64,000 nucleotides of DNA. Source: Dichotomocladium elegans (taxonomy: Eukaryota > Mucoromycota > Mucoromycetes > Mucorales > Lichtheimiaceae). The stretch lies in contig JAIXMN010000014.1 of the NCBI GenBank assembly GCA_025716815.1, positions 124,001 through 188,000 of the forward strand, read 5' to 3'. The notes under the pieces were generated by a model. It saw nothing but the letters and a program-made list of their open reading frames with translations, ran no database searches and was not told the DNA's origin. Of this stretch, positions 49,131-61,642 are shown piece by piece. The stretch's first letter is position 1, and every line of letters begins with the position of its first letter. The position numbers and the translations under genes were made by a program.

Positions 49131-51725
49131 TTATCCTTGTTGTGTCATGCGCACTCTTTGCCTCAATATGAAAGTAAAATAAAGCTCACTGATATAAATA
49201 TTTATCCTATTTTACATCCTTATCGTTGTTTACTTGAAAGGTCGCTCCTGGCACAAGATCCGACTAGTCTCTTTTTGAACGCTTATGCCGATTTTAATGA
49301 GTCCAACGAAGTTAGCGATGCCCTTGCTCGGATATGGCTCTTTTTCAGCGCCTGTCTGCTCTGGCAGGTCTATCTCGCACAGTGGACAGAGATTTTTTCA
49401 TATCCACTCGAGACTCAAGTACTGTTTTCACCATATCCTGAGATATGTGGTTCCGCGTCATTTCAAAATGGAAACAATCAATCAAGCTTCACATGATCAC
49501 CCCACAAGGTTTCCTTACCAGTATCAATCTCACAGACGCCTTCCTACACATGCCAATTCACCATTTCTTCTCGGTGTCACTTGCAGTTCACGTGGTACAA
49601 ACGACTGGTGCATAAGATCTACGTGACTGGGGATTTCTGATCAACACACGAAGTCTCATTTAAATCCAATTCAATCACTTTCTGCGTCCAGATTTTACAA
49701 TAGACACATGGAATATGTCACTAGCAGTAACTCTGAACAACATCTGCAACCTGAGGAGAAAAGCAGCATGATTGACTCATCACATAGGTAACACACAAGC
49801 CATGGCATTCAAAAATAATGCTATCCAACAACAATAACAACAACAACAAGCACGGATCTCGAAAATTCCCATAACATACGAAGCAAAAAAGAAACTCAGA
49901 TGGTGGTACGACAGCCTTCGTACTTGGAGTGGACAGGGATTCCTACTATCAACTCCAACCATATAGATATTCATAGATGCATCAGACAGAGGCTGGGGAA
50001 ATCGTTTCAGACAACCATGTATGGAAAAGAATTAGTTACCCGAGGAAAATCGATAACATGTCAACTGGAAAGAGTTGGAAGTTCTTTGGCGTATCTTACA
50101 CATCCATCGCTTTAGAGGGCATAATCTTCTGGTATACTGCGACAGCACTATCACGATTGCTTACGAGAACATATTTCGCGGATGAAGTCTCTGGCCGTAA
50201 TCGAGCTGGCGGATTATTTAGAACTTCTGTTTAAAGGCAGGAACACGTCTACGGCTCTCGTATGTCACTTCCTAGTTCAACCCAGCCGACGTGCCATCTC
50301 GAGGGTCTTTTATCCAACCGGAATGTCGTCGACATCCCCCTATCTTTAAACGACCGGCCACAATGTGGGAACCACAGCAGGTCGGTCTGTTCGCGTCGCG
50401 ACGTACGCACAGACCAAGACTTTTGTGTCACGGAAATGGGATCCAACAGCACTAACAATAGATGTCATGCAGATTCCTTGGCAATCGTTCATCAACCCAC
50501 CATGGAACTCGTTACCAGCGATCATCAAGAAACTACAGCAAGAGGATGTGAAGGCAACAGTAATCACTCCACAATGGCAGTCGGTATAGCAGCAGCTACA
50601 GTGACGGGTCACTCTCGACCAACGACCAAGATACTATAAGGATAACGATCACAATCAAGACCGCATCTCCGGCGACGATATTATATACCATACTCACTTT
50701 CTCTGCACGACGATCCTATATATATACCACTGTAATTAACCCGCTACTGTTTACTATATAAACAAGGATGCCCTGCGACGTCGGGCATCCCCACGTTGTA
50801 TTATTATAATCATCGTTCTTCTCGTCGCGTTCGCGCTTCCTACACGCTGTATATCAGACGCTCTTTGTAAGTACTCGCACAACAGTGCCTGTACTGTTAC
50901 TGTCGGCAATCTGGTACCAATCATCAAGTCAATGACCCGCAAACATCCTTTCCAAATTCCACGCCAGACAGTCCTCCCAGATCTTGGGGCTTCCACAAGC
51001 GTATAAAACAAGAATCCCCAGTGGAAACTATGGGCATGAAACATAGGCTATGACGATTGACCTTGGCGAAGGCAAACTATGATATACAGGCCATCTTCTT
51101 ACACATCGACGGTCAATCTAAACACTGTCTGGTATGGAAGTGTTTAGCGGCCAATGTAGTCAACTTTCTCGCCCAAGGACACCGAAAACATGGGTGCTGG
51201 GTGCCCAATTGCCACAGTTGGGAATTACCGCGGCCATCGGACATTGAGCGGATCGGCGTGGATCAACGTGACCCATCTTCTATCTACGGTTCTCTACATT
51301 TTATGGTGGTCGCCCCGGGGAAAAGCAACTGGGCCAGCGCATGCGTAAAAATATCACTTTCGTATTACCAGGCATGAAGACCTGTTACTTTTGTCCCGTT
51401 CAATCGTTTGAAACATTACTAACAATATGCTAGGGTATCTTGTCGAATAAACCACCCCGTGCTTTCCACTATGGTCACCAACCCTACTTTCCCGCAAAAT
51501 AGGCAACATAAACCCAACGAATTGGAGCTCAAAGATTAGCAAGCGTATTTCCGTTTGGCCATAAGAGTATCAAAGCACAAGCTCTGGGATCTATAAGAGC
51601 ACCCCAAGCTGGAGTCAGAATCGATGATATAGTGTCTCATGGATTCTGGAAAAGCCAGGAAGTTTTGTCACATTTTACAGACTCTCCAGAGAATCAAACA
51701 ATGATTTTACAACATTGACTTTGGG
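49130..51725 (+). mobile_element. decayed DIRS-type retroelement (RT, RNase H, tyrosine recombinase remnants)
   Basis: Pieces appear in correct order across shifting frames. The RT motif A region is TSINLTDAFLHMPIHH at about 49518-49570. The RNase H start is FIDASDRGWGNRFRQ at about 49970-50012, with NWKELEVLW at about 50063. The segment typical of DIRS methyltransferase-like/RNase H ends (WQSFINPPWNSLPAIIKKLQ, then VKATVITPQWQS) lies at 50480-50587. The recombinase-like part starts with LPRPSDIERIGV (about 51225) and ends RIDDIVSHGFWKSQEVFSHF, then YRLSRESNNDFT (about 51620-51715). This layout (RT-RH then tyrosine recombinase, no integrase) is diagnostic of DIRS. Many stops show it is inactive. 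Terminal repeats were not delimited. Confidence 0.65.
50738..50862 (+). repeat. direct-repeat unit 1, TATATAAACAAGGATG-containing
   Basis: About 115 bp beginning CTACTGTTTACTATATAAACAAGG and ending near CACGCTGTATAT are repeated, diverged, at 56475-56590 in the same orientation. Both contain a TATA-like ACTATATAAACAAGGATG and a TCGTTCTTCT(C/T)GTCGCGTT(C/T)GCG block. It sits between the RNase H and recombinase parts of the DIRS remnant. Confidence 0.6.
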
Positions 51726-53895
51726 CAGCCAACGTGATTCAAATGCTGAAGACACAATGCCTGGCTCCACTGTCAACGAAGAATAATGACGTACAAAATA
51801 ATGTCAGTGGGTAAAATGATCTCGCACTAAAGGATTGACATTCATTAGTCAGCTGAAATCAACAACCCTTCCTCCATACCTTTTAACTAATACTTAAGGG
51901 ACGGAAGGAGCAAAAGGATGTCCAGGAGCCCCTCTCTTCCATGACTCGTCAAATACAGGTTCGACTCGTCAATCTGCAAAGGAGAGTGGGTGTTTGGTTG
52001 CATTAAACAAGTTAGTATGATAGTGATCAAACGGGATGAGAATATGTGTTTTATCACGAGAAGTAAGTGAGACTAGATAAAGCTGCCTCACTATAACAAA
52101 TTGGTAAGCGATGTTTCCCGAACTACTGAGAAGACCATGTGATCTCCATGTTTATTTGCTTGCTGCCAGCCGCCGCCGGCTACAATCAAACTCCTCAAGA
52201 GAGGCATCGGAATCACTGCGTGCCTTAGAACGCATTATTGTCAACAACGACGGCAGTGTTTCTTTGTGCTTCAATGACTTCTCACTACGTGCTTTGTTAA
52301 TAGGAACATTGTCAGCCACCATGTTCACATCCCACAAGCAAAGGCTTTCCTCCGTTGCTGACGATAGAAGGGAGTTCCAAAGCAGTAAGGTCTTCATTGC
52401 GTAATATTATTCTGTTCCGCACTAGGGATGGTACAGGACTTCGCTCATCAGTAGCATATGTTTGATATTGATCAAAGTCATACGCTACTCAACTGGCTGC
52501 TTGATGAAGGCAGAGGCTACCGGTAGAATGTCTTCGCTAGCAACCTGTTTGCAGAGGAAGGGAGTTTAAACACTATATCCGCACTGTTGTATTTCAAGAA
52601 AATCGCGGTATGTTGGTTCATGATTTATGTTAATAATAAACCCATAGGAATGCTTAGCAGAATGCACAAGGAACGCGTGTATTGCTCGCGCAAGGCTGAT
52701 TCCTGCAATCCTCCCTAAAGGACTTCCGGCACTGTTGCTGCAGGGTTAGGATGCGATATGCAAGAAACCTGGGCTACTCTCCATTCGATGAATCGAGGGG
52801 AGCACCTTATAGGTGAGTCGGGTGGGAAGAGAGAGCAATACAGCCTGCAGTGTGGCTACAAATAGGTTCCATCAGCTTATACTGTATCATCATTCCATGG
52901 TAAGTTCATCGGCGCACAGGCAACTCCGCATACAAACCGCTCGGCTTATTACATGCATAAATTACATCTATTGAACCGGAAATCCTATATACTGATTGCA
53001 TGATATCCATCATCACATGACGCAAACTTGATTGAAAATAAAAGTATAACAATATACAAGAGAGCGTCAGGTTGGTATTTATTAAGGGACCAGATTTGTC
53101 GACTGTCCACGATTTATAGGAAGTTAAGGAAACAGCAGTTATGACGGTCGATCACATATGCATAATTTCTTTGTGATGGCGATGCAAGCACGCTCGAGAT
53201 GAGCGTAGATTAGAGAGACTGAATGAAAAAGATAAGAGGATAATTACTCTGCGCCACACTATGTGTTTTGACATTTTAACAGATCTTGACTTACGGCGGC
53301 TATTAAGTACAGTATCACTCGATGCTGGTGTATATATGCTGATAACGGTCATCCACGAAAACGTACCTCCCGATAGGTGCACATCAATAATTCGTATGCA
53401 TCTCTTAGATCCGGGGTAAGTTTATAGTTCCGCTTTAAAGATCTGAATAATCAACACATCCTAATCTCGATTAAGTAGCGATATAAGGGGTTTCTTTTCT
53501 TTCTCGACGACTCCCTTTTCTTTTGAATGGCTAAACACAACATTCTTCAAAGGAATCACAAAAACTGTTTTGTTAATAAGAGTTTGCTGACTATTTTCAA
53601 GCGATATCTTATTCCTTTGTATCCGCCATTTGCATTGTCATCTTGCGCAAAGATTTCAGCAAGTGCGACTTTCGCTGTTGTCATCTGACGGTTGCAAGTG
53701 TGCCAAAAGAAGAAGAAAAAGCGTGTGAGAAAAAGCCGTCTTCATACTGGATTGAGCTCCCGCTGACTAGGATAACGCACGACTTTGATTCGGGAAATGC
53801 TGTGTAACCGCGCACCGGTATCATCCCTGGTTCCGCATCTTCTGAAATTTAGACTGGCGGGGTCAGAAATAGACGAACAATTCTCCATTCACGGT
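51726..53895. other. no gene recognised
   Basis: More than 2 kb between the DIRS remnant and the minisatellite. The frame at 52111-52404 (about 97 codons) has no recognisable domain, and its complement is equally open, so I do not call it. The sequence looks like decayed repeats. Confidence 0.35.
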
Positions 53896-56068
53896 CCTTT
53901 GGCCCTTTTTGCCGTTGCTTCAGTATCGCAGGGAAGGAATCTGACATTGCAGCGATGCTCCTCTGTTGTTGGTTCATACAACAGTAGCTACAGCCATTCA
54001 GGCCTTGGTCTGTGGGCCCTTCTCTTTTTTTTTCTTTTTCCCCATTCTGCTTTTCGGGAAGGAATCTGGCATTGCAGCGACGCTACTCTGTTGGTACCAT
54101 TCAGGCCTTGGTCTGTGGGCCCTTCTCTTTTTTTCCCCCTTCTTGCTTTTCGCCGTTGCTATAGCATCGTAGGGAAGGAATCTGGCATTGCAGTGAATCT
54201 CCTCTGCTGGTACCATTCAGGCCTTGGTCTGTGGGCCCTTCTCTCTTTTCTTTTTTTCCCCATTCTGCTTTTCGGGAAGGAATCTGGCATTGCAGCGACG
54301 CTACTCTGTTGGTACCATTCAGGCCTTGGTCTGTGGGCCCTTCTCTTTTTTTTCCCCTTCTTGCTTTTCGCCGTTGCTATAGCATCGTAGGGAAGGAATC
54401 TGGCATTGCAGTGAATCTCCTCTGCTGGTACCATTCAGGCCTTGGTCTGTGGGCCCTTCTCTTTTTTCTTTTTTTCCCCATTCTGCTTTTCGGGAAGGAA
54501 TCTGGCATTGCAGCGACGCTACTCTGTTGGTACCATTCAGGCCTTGGTCTGTGGGCCCTTCTCTCTTTTCTTTTTTCCCCATTCTGCTTTTCGGGAAGGA
54601 ATCTGGCATTGCAGCGACGCTACTCTGTTGGTACCATTCAGGCCTTGGTCTGTGGGCCCTTCTCTCTTTTTCTTTTTCCACATTCTGCTTTTCGGGAAGG
54701 AATCTGGCATTGCAGCGACGCTACTCTGTTGGTACCATTCAGGCCTTGGTCTGTGGGCCCTTCTCTTTTTTTCCCCTTCTTGCTTTTCGCCGTTGCTATA
54801 GCATCGTAGGGAAGGAATCTGGCATTGCAGTGAATCTCCTCTGCTGGTACCATTCAGGCCTTGGTCTGTGGGCCCTTCTCTTTTTTTTTCTTTTTCCCCA
54901 TTCTGCTTTTCGGGAAGGAATCTGGCATTGCAGTGAATCTTCTCTGCTGGTACCATTCAGGCCTTGGTCTGTGGGCCCTTCTCTTTTTTTTCCCCTTCTT
55001 GCTTTTCGCCGTTGCTATAGCATCGTAGGGAAGGAATCTGGCATTGCAGTGAATCTCCTCTGCTGGTACCATTCAGGCCTTGGTCTGTGGGCCCTTCTCT
55101 CTTTTCTTTTTTTCCCCATTCTGCTTTTCGGGAAGGAATCTGGCATTGCAGCGACGCTACTCTGTTGGTACCATTCAGGCCTTGGTCTGTGGGCCCTTCT
55201 CTTTTTTTCCCCTTCTTGCTTTTCGCCGTTGCTATAGCATCGTAGGGAAGGAATCTGGCATTGCAGTGAATCTCCTCTGCTGGTACCATTCAGGCCTTGG
55301 TCTGTGGGCCCTTCTCTCTTTTTCTTTTTCCCCATTCTGCTTTTCGGGAAGGAATCTGGCATTGCAGCGACGCTACTCTGTTGGTACCATTCAGGCCTTG
55401 GTCTGTGGGCCCTTCTCTTTTTTTTCCCCTTCTTGCTTTTCGCCGTTGCTATAGCATCGTAGGGAAGGAATCTGGCATTGCAGTGAATCTCCTCTGCTGG
55501 TACCATTCAGGCCTTGGTCTGTGGGCCCTTCTCTTTTTTTCCCCTTCTTGCTTTTCGCCGTTGCTATAGCATCGTAGGGAAGGAATCTGGCATTGCAGTG
55601 AATCTCCTCTGCTGGTACCATTCAGGCCTTGGTCTGTGGGCCCTTCTCTCTTTTCTTTTTTTCCCCATTCTGCTTTTCGGGAAGGAATCTGGCATTGCAG
55701 CGACGCTACTCTGTTGGTACCATTCAGGCCTTGGTCTGTGGGCCCTTCTCTCTTTTCTTTTTTCCCCATTCTGCTTTTCGGGAAGGAATCTGGCATTGCA
55801 GTGAATCTTCTCTGCTGGTACCATTCAGGCCTTGGTCTGTGGGCCCTTCTCTTTTTTTTCCCCTTCTTGCTTTTCGCCGTTGCTATAGCATCGTAGGGAA
55901 GGAATCTGGCATTGCAGTGAATCTCCTCTGCTGGTACCATTCAGGCCTTGGTCTGTGGGCCCTTCTCTCTTTTCTTTTTTTCCCCATTCTGCTTTTCGGG
56001 AAGGAATCTGGCATTGCAGCGATGCTACTCTGTTGGTACCATTCAGGCCTTGGTCTGTGGGCCCTTCC
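53896..56068. repeat. minisatellite of about 20 units, 102-117 bp each, two spacer types
   Basis: Each unit has a near-identical core: GGAAGGAATCTGGCATTGCAG, then a variable box, then TACCATTCAGGCCTTGGTC and TGTGGGCCCTTCTC, then a spacer. The variable box is C-type (CGACGCTACTCTGTTGG), T-type (TGAATCTCCTCTGCTGG) or T-prime (TGAATCTTCTCTGCTGG). The spacer is short (a T-rich run, then CCCATTCTGCTTTTCGG) or long (TTCTTGCTTTTCGCCGTTGC, then TATAGCATCGTAGG). Every long spacer is followed by a T box; a short one is followed by C or T-prime. The first unit (about 53930) and the last (about 56010) are diverged, as expected at array edges. Long frames are open on both strands throughout because the unit lacks stops; I do not regard them as genes. 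Confidence 0.9.
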
Positions 56069-56474
56069 CTTTAACGAAATCAAGGTTGTTATTGGCGTAC
56101 TATGACCGCTTGGACATCGTACTTCGATGGGACGGTGGTTGATTTCCCTATTTTCGCTCAGTGCGATCATGATATCCCATTCTCTCGGAAAGCGCTCATC
56201 TATCAAAGCAGTACACGATTAAGGTGAGAACTCGTACAGGGCCACGTTTATATTTCGACCAGAGCTAGCTCTAGTTTACTAATACGATGCGCACAACATT
56301 TTGTACGGGCTGCTTTTAGTAGTTTTCACCTTGACGAATCATTGCTATGACTGACGACCAAGTTACGATTACATACCAACAAGGCTCCTTTGTTAACGAC
56401 GCTCAATATATAAATACCGCATTTCTCTAGTTCTGTTGTATGACGGTTTCTTGTATTTACGCTGAACCCTGACC

Positions 56475-56590
56475 CAACTACTGTTACTATATAAACAAGG
56501 ATGGTCTGTGACCTTCAGGCATTCCCATGTTATATTACTATAGTCTTCGTTCTTCTTGTCGCGTTTGCGTTTCCTCACGCTGTATATTTG
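56475..56590 (+). repeat. direct-repeat unit 2, partner of 50738-50862
   Basis: The segment CTACTGTTACTATATAAACAAGGATG through CGTTTGCG and CACGCTGTATAT matches the unit at 50738 with scattered substitutions. The two copies flank 5.7 kb that includes the end of the DIRS remnant and the whole minisatellite. Confidence 0.6.
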
Positions 56591-56654
56591 GTGACAGATA
56601 TAAAGTAGTTCGTACAAAAATACGCATAAATTTTATGAAGTTCTCGTAGCAATA

Positions 56655-57270
56655 GATGAAAAGATTTCGCATTAAGGATTGACATTTGATTGCAACCTGT
56701 AGACAGGGATAGCGGGCAAGGCTCTGAAGTGCGCCTTTCCTAGGCTCTGCTTTAAGGGGGCATGACTGACATTAACCTAAGGTAAAGCACTGCATACACG
56801 GTCAAAAGAAAAAAATACCACATACTGATTAGAATGTCAAGAGACATAGCAACATCTACCACGAACTGGAGGTAACTCCGGTATCAGGCTTCAGTAAGAA
56901 TAGATTGGGACTCACACAGCCGAGTAAAGAAAAGGAAGCAACCGAGGCAATCTGACGGTTCTATCAAGGGAACTTTTACTGGTCATTATCTTGTTTTTTT
57001 TTTTAGTGCTACAATGATTAAAGCACCTATTCATAAGATTGGCGATCGCTCATGATATCGAATGTCAATGATACTGATGTGTGTATTTTCCACGATACCC
57101 ATTGGACTCGACTCTACCCTACGAGCAGTTTTTATCGGGAAAGGGAGACGTCGATAGCAAAGTAAGCAACTATAGAATACTCCAAAGCTGAATGATTTCA
57201 TCCCTACAGGAGTATCGGGGTCTGTCACGGCCATGCATTCTTGCATCTCCGGCAACGTCCATCTATAAAA
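56655..57270 (+). pseudogene. decayed Tc1/mariner-like element (copy E)
   Basis: CAACCTGTAGACAGGGATAGCG at about 56693 matches CAACATGTAGACAGGAATAACG of copy D (42669). A KAPIHKIGD segment at about 57020 parallels NAPIHKTED of copy D (second catalytic Asp block, with the Asp/Asn region degraded). Most of the domain is deleted or scrambled. Confidence 0.5.
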
Positions 57271-57279
57271 AAACACCCT

Positions 57280-58149
57280 AACGCTTAACTTTCACTCCTT
57301 GCAACCGGTCAGGGATTTGACAGAATATGCAAGGGTGTCATAGCATAGTCCGCTCAATATATGGAATGGGCATGTGCTGATCCTAGTTGACTATCTCTAC
57401 GAGGCCAGTTAAGTAAAAACACATATACCATTTCAACCGAGTAAAAGGAAGAACAATCTACCAGAGTGACTGAGATCATCCGGTAGAGACTGACGCCTTC
57501 TTATTAAGCGACGAAATCGAACATAGAATATTGCTAATCACCAAAGTAGGACCGCAGATTCCTTTTTATAAATCCACTCAGCGAAGAACGAAATCTCTGG
57601 CGTCTGCGCCGTTTCCCATCTCGTACAGGATTTCCAAGATTGACTCTACGACTGCCTCGAAAGGATGCGCAGGAAAAAAGTAATGCGGGCGAGCGAATAT
57701 TGCTCTCTGTGTAGCGCTAGTGTCGATTGACCGCGGTAGGCACGAGTAGATACCTCTGCTAGAATGGCGAGAAAATAGAGAAAAACCGCAGGGCTGCTAT
57801 GTTTAAGTGGTAAAAGAAGAAGCCAGACCTACAAAACAAAAGAAGTAGACGAAGGTTTATTACAATAAAAGAATGCATGAAAAGAGGTCCTCATTTTTTT
57901 GGGTGAATCAAAAAAAGTGACTCGTTTGTTGGGCACGGTGGAAGAACCCGGGACCGCTTGGTTCCGCTTGACACCCTCTAATGGCAGGTAAATCACCTCT
58001 AAAGGTAAAAAATCAGACGTATCTATTCTCCAATAGTTTCGTTCAGGGGGGTTGCCGCGCATTTGTATATAAACACCCTTCACCAGCTACCCTTGAATCG
58101 TTTCCTCTCGTCTTCTTCCGCCAATTCTCTCTGTTCTTTTCGCCAAGTC
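57280..58149. other. upstream region of GCV2
   Basis: No coding signal. A TTTGTATATAAACACC motif at about 58060-58075 is a good TATA-like element about 80 bp before the GCV2 start codon, followed by a pyrimidine-rich leader (TCTCGTCTTCTTCCGCC), typical of highly expressed fungal genes. Confidence 0.5.
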
Positions 58150-61100
58150 ATGCTGTTTCGCGCCCTTGGGTCAAGACGTGCGGCCATGATGGTCACTTCG
58201 CGCGCTGCTGTTCTACCACGCTTAACCGCACTTCGTGCAGTTCCTCGTGTCAGTGACCCCCGCTATACCGCTCTCCGTCTTCAACATAATTCAAAGGCGT
58301 TGTCAGCACAGCAGCAAGTCTTTGCGCCCCTCGACACCTTCCCTCGCCGACACATTGGACCGGATGCTACTGAGAAGGCTGCCATGCTCAAGGCGGTTGG
58401 TGTGAAGGATATTGATGAGCTCTTGGCGAAGGCCATCCCACCCTCAATCCGCTCCCCCAAACCTCTAGCTCTGAAGGAGGGTGTCCCGGAACGAGAACTC
58501 CTCAAGCGTTTGAAGAGCATTGCTTCCAAGAACAAGATTTATCGCTCGTATATTGGCATGGGCTACACTGATACTGTCGTGCCTAACGTTATCCTCCGCA
58601 ACATGTTAGAAAATCCTGCATGGTATACTCAAGTATGTGTATCTTTTGGCAATTGTACGCAGGGTAGTTGACATGCTTTCTTCTCTCTTTTAGTACACCC
58701 CTTATCAGCCTGAAATTTCGCAAGGCCGTCTGGAGTCGCTGCTCAACTTCCAGACCATGGTGGCAGACATGACCGGTCTCCCTATTGCTAATGCGTCACT
58801 CTTGGACGAAGGCACTGCTGCTGCTGAGGCAATGCTCATGTGCTGGCAGACAGCCCGCCGTCAAAAGAGCACCTTTGTTGTCGACGAGAATTGCCATCCC
58901 CAAACCATTGCATGCCTCAAGACCCGTGCTGAATCATTTGGCATCAACGTCGCCGTTTCGGATGTCTTCCATTATAAGTTTGAGGAGAACAAGAAGGATA
59001 TTTGTGGCGTGCTGGTCCAGGTAAAAATCAACGCAAATAGCGAGACTGGCCGGAAAAGAGTCTTTAATTATTATTCTGGTATGTTAGTACCCCAATACCC
59101 GCGGTGCGGTCCACGACTACGAGTCCTTGGCGGCGACTGTCCACGCCATTGGCGGCAAGGTTGCTGTTGCGACCGACTTGATGGCTCTAGCTGCCCTTAA
59201 GGCGCCTGGAGAGTTCGGTGCGGATATTGCCTTTGGCAACTCGCAACGCTTTGGTGTTCCTCTTGGATTTGGAGGTCCCCATGCAGCCTTCTTCGCCTGC
59301 ACAGACGACCAAAAGCGACGCATGCCTGGCCGTATCATCGGTGTATCTAAGGATGCCCAAGGTAATCCTGCCTTACGTTTAGCACTTCAGACCCGCGAAC
59401 AGCACATTCGACGCGAAAAGGCTACTTCCAATATCTGTACCGCCCAGGCATTGCTTGCCAACATGTCTGCTATGTATGCTGTTTACCACGGTCCAGAGGT
59501 TAGTTAAAAGCGGAAGACAGACGCTGCAAAAGAGAACAGCTATTAAATGACGTCTAAATGTAGGGCATCAAAGCCATTGCTGAACGTATCCACAACATGA
59601 CCGCTGTCCTTGCCCAGGGGCTCCGCACCGCTGGATACACCATTGAAAATGATGGCGCCTTCTTTGACACACTTTCTGTCAAGGTCGAGAGCTCATCAGC
59701 AATTATTCAGAAGGCTCTGGATAAGCAAATCAACCTTCGCGCCATCAACGCCCATACGGTGTCGATGACCCTGGACGAGACCGTGTCAGAAAAGGACGTT
59801 GTCGATCTATTCTCTATCTTTGAGAAGGAGACCCCCATTAGCTTGGAGCGGGCTGTTGCAGACTCGTCGAACGGTATTCCTATTCCGCTCAAGCGCGCAT
59901 CACCATTCCTTCAGCATCCTGTCTTCAACACGCACCATTCCGAAACGGAGATGCTCCGCTACCTCTACCAGCTTGAGGCCCGTGATCTGTCTTTGGTCCA
60001 TTCCATGATTCCCTTGGGCAGCTGCACTATGAAGCTCAACGCCACGACTGAGATGATCCCTGTGACCTGGCCCGAATTTGGTAATATCCATCCCTTCGCG
60101 CCGGCCGATCAGACTGAAGGCTATCGCATCATGCTCGACGAACTCTCCCAAGATCTTGCCGAGGTTACTGGTTTCGACGCCGTCTCACTCCAACCAAACT
60201 CGGGTGCACAGGGTGAATACGCAGGCCTTCGTACCATCAGTGCTTATCATGCTTCCCGCGGCGAGGCTCATCGTAACGTCTGCCTGATCCCTATCTCTGC
60301 ACATGGCACCAATCCTGCTTCAGCTGCCATGGCCGGCATGGACGTTGTCATTGTTAAATGCGATAGTGAAGGCAACCTGGACCTGGAAGACCTCAAGCTT
60401 AAGGCAGAGAAGCACAAAGATAAGCTTGCGGCGATTATGATCACATACCCTTCCACCTTCGGTATCTTTGAGCCTGGTGTCGTTGAGGCTTGTGAACTTG
60501 TGCACAAGTTTGGCGGTCAGGTTTACATGGATGGCGCTAACTTGAATGCCCAGATTGGTTTGACCAAACCAGCCGAGATCGGTGCGGATGTGTGCCATAT
60601 GAATCTCCATAAGACTTTCTGCATTCCCCACGGCGGTGGTGGACCTGTAAGTTGATCCATAGAAAGAAACTCACAAAAATGATATATTTACATGGTTGTT
60701 CGCTTGTAGGGTATGGGCCCTATTGCTTGTAAGGAGCACCTTTCTCCTCACCTTCCCGGCCATCCCATTGTCCCCACCGGCGGTCAAAACGCCATCGGAC
60801 CCGTTTCTGCTGCACCATATGGTTCTGCCTCCATATTGCCTATTTCGTGGTCGTACGTCAAGATGATGGGTGGAGAGGGCTTAACTAATGCTACGAAGGC
60901 TGCGCTCCTCAATGCCAATTACATGCTCAAGCGTCTTGAGCAGCACTATGACATTGTTTATACCAACGAGAATGGAATGTGCGGTCACGAATTTATCGTC
61001 GATATTCGTCCCTTCGTTTCCAAGGGTATTGAGGCCATCGACATTGCCAAGCGCCTTCAAGACTATGGCTTCCATAGCCCCACCATGTCCTTCCCTGTCA

Positions 61101-61435
61101 CGAACACCTTGATGATCGAACCGACTGAGTCTGAAAGCAAGGCCGAACTCGACCGCTTCTGCGATGCGATGATCGCCATTCGTGCGGAGATCCAGGATGT
61201 GATCGATGCCAAGGTTCCCAAGAACAATAATGTACTCGTCAATGCCCCTCACTCTTTAGAAGTAATGATGTCAGACAAGTGGGATCGTCCTTACAGTCGC
61301 GAGCTCGCTGCTTTCCCTATGCCTCACTTGCGCAAGAACAAGTTCTGGCCATCTGTGTCCCGTGTTGACGATGCTTATGGTGACCGCAATTTGATGTGCA
61401 CCTGCCCCTCGCCTGAGGAATATCTGGACAACTAA
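58150..61435 (+). CDS. GCV2: glycine dehydrogenase (decarboxylating), P protein of glycine cleavage, 5 exons
   Basis: Exons 58150-58632, 58694-59020, 59088-59498, 59564-60646 and 60710-61435 all break in phase 0 and give 1,009 aa, the normal length of the homodimeric P protein. The N-terminus ([20 protein letters not shown], then V) is an Arg-rich mitochondrial presequence. Family blocks are visible: [70 protein letters not shown] and [15 protein letters not shown]. The pyridoxal-phosphate lysine lies in [17 protein letters not shown]. The enzyme decarboxylates glycine and passes the aminomethyl group to lipoyl-H protein in the mitochondrial matrix (EC 1.4.4.2). I chose the ATG after the pyrimidine-rich leader; an upstream in-frame codon at 58063 is not an ATG. 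Confidence 0.97.
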
Positions 61436-61625
61436 ATACGATGAACGGTCCATACGGCAAACTTGCTCTTCCTCCATCCCCTGATTCATGATCCTCCCTT
61501 GCATAGATTTGTATATATACTTGAATACTTTATTTCCAAAATAAATTTCGTACATGAGATAGAATAACGACGAGAAAAGGATCTTGACGGTCCAGTATGT
61601 ATGGACCATATGATATCCTCCTTCA
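61436..61625. other. 3' flank of GCV2
   Basis: No gene. An AATAAA-like TCCAAAATAAATTTCG at about 61533 fits a polyadenylation signal. A TIR-bounded element begins at 61626. Confidence 0.5.
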
Positions 61626-61642
61626 GAGCATCCCCAACGGAG
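61626..61642 (+). repeat. left terminal inverted repeat
   Basis: GAGCATCCCCAACGGAG, an exact inverted match to 62990-63006. Confidence 0.8.

Noticed and set aside
52111..52404. 97-codon frame on the plus strand
   Set aside because: The opposite strand is equally open, and no family or intron structure supports it.
53785..56105. Repeated frames of up to 262 codons across the minisatellite, both strands
   Set aside because: They follow from a stop-free repeat unit with lengths that shift the frame. No start context, splice logic or domain supports genes.
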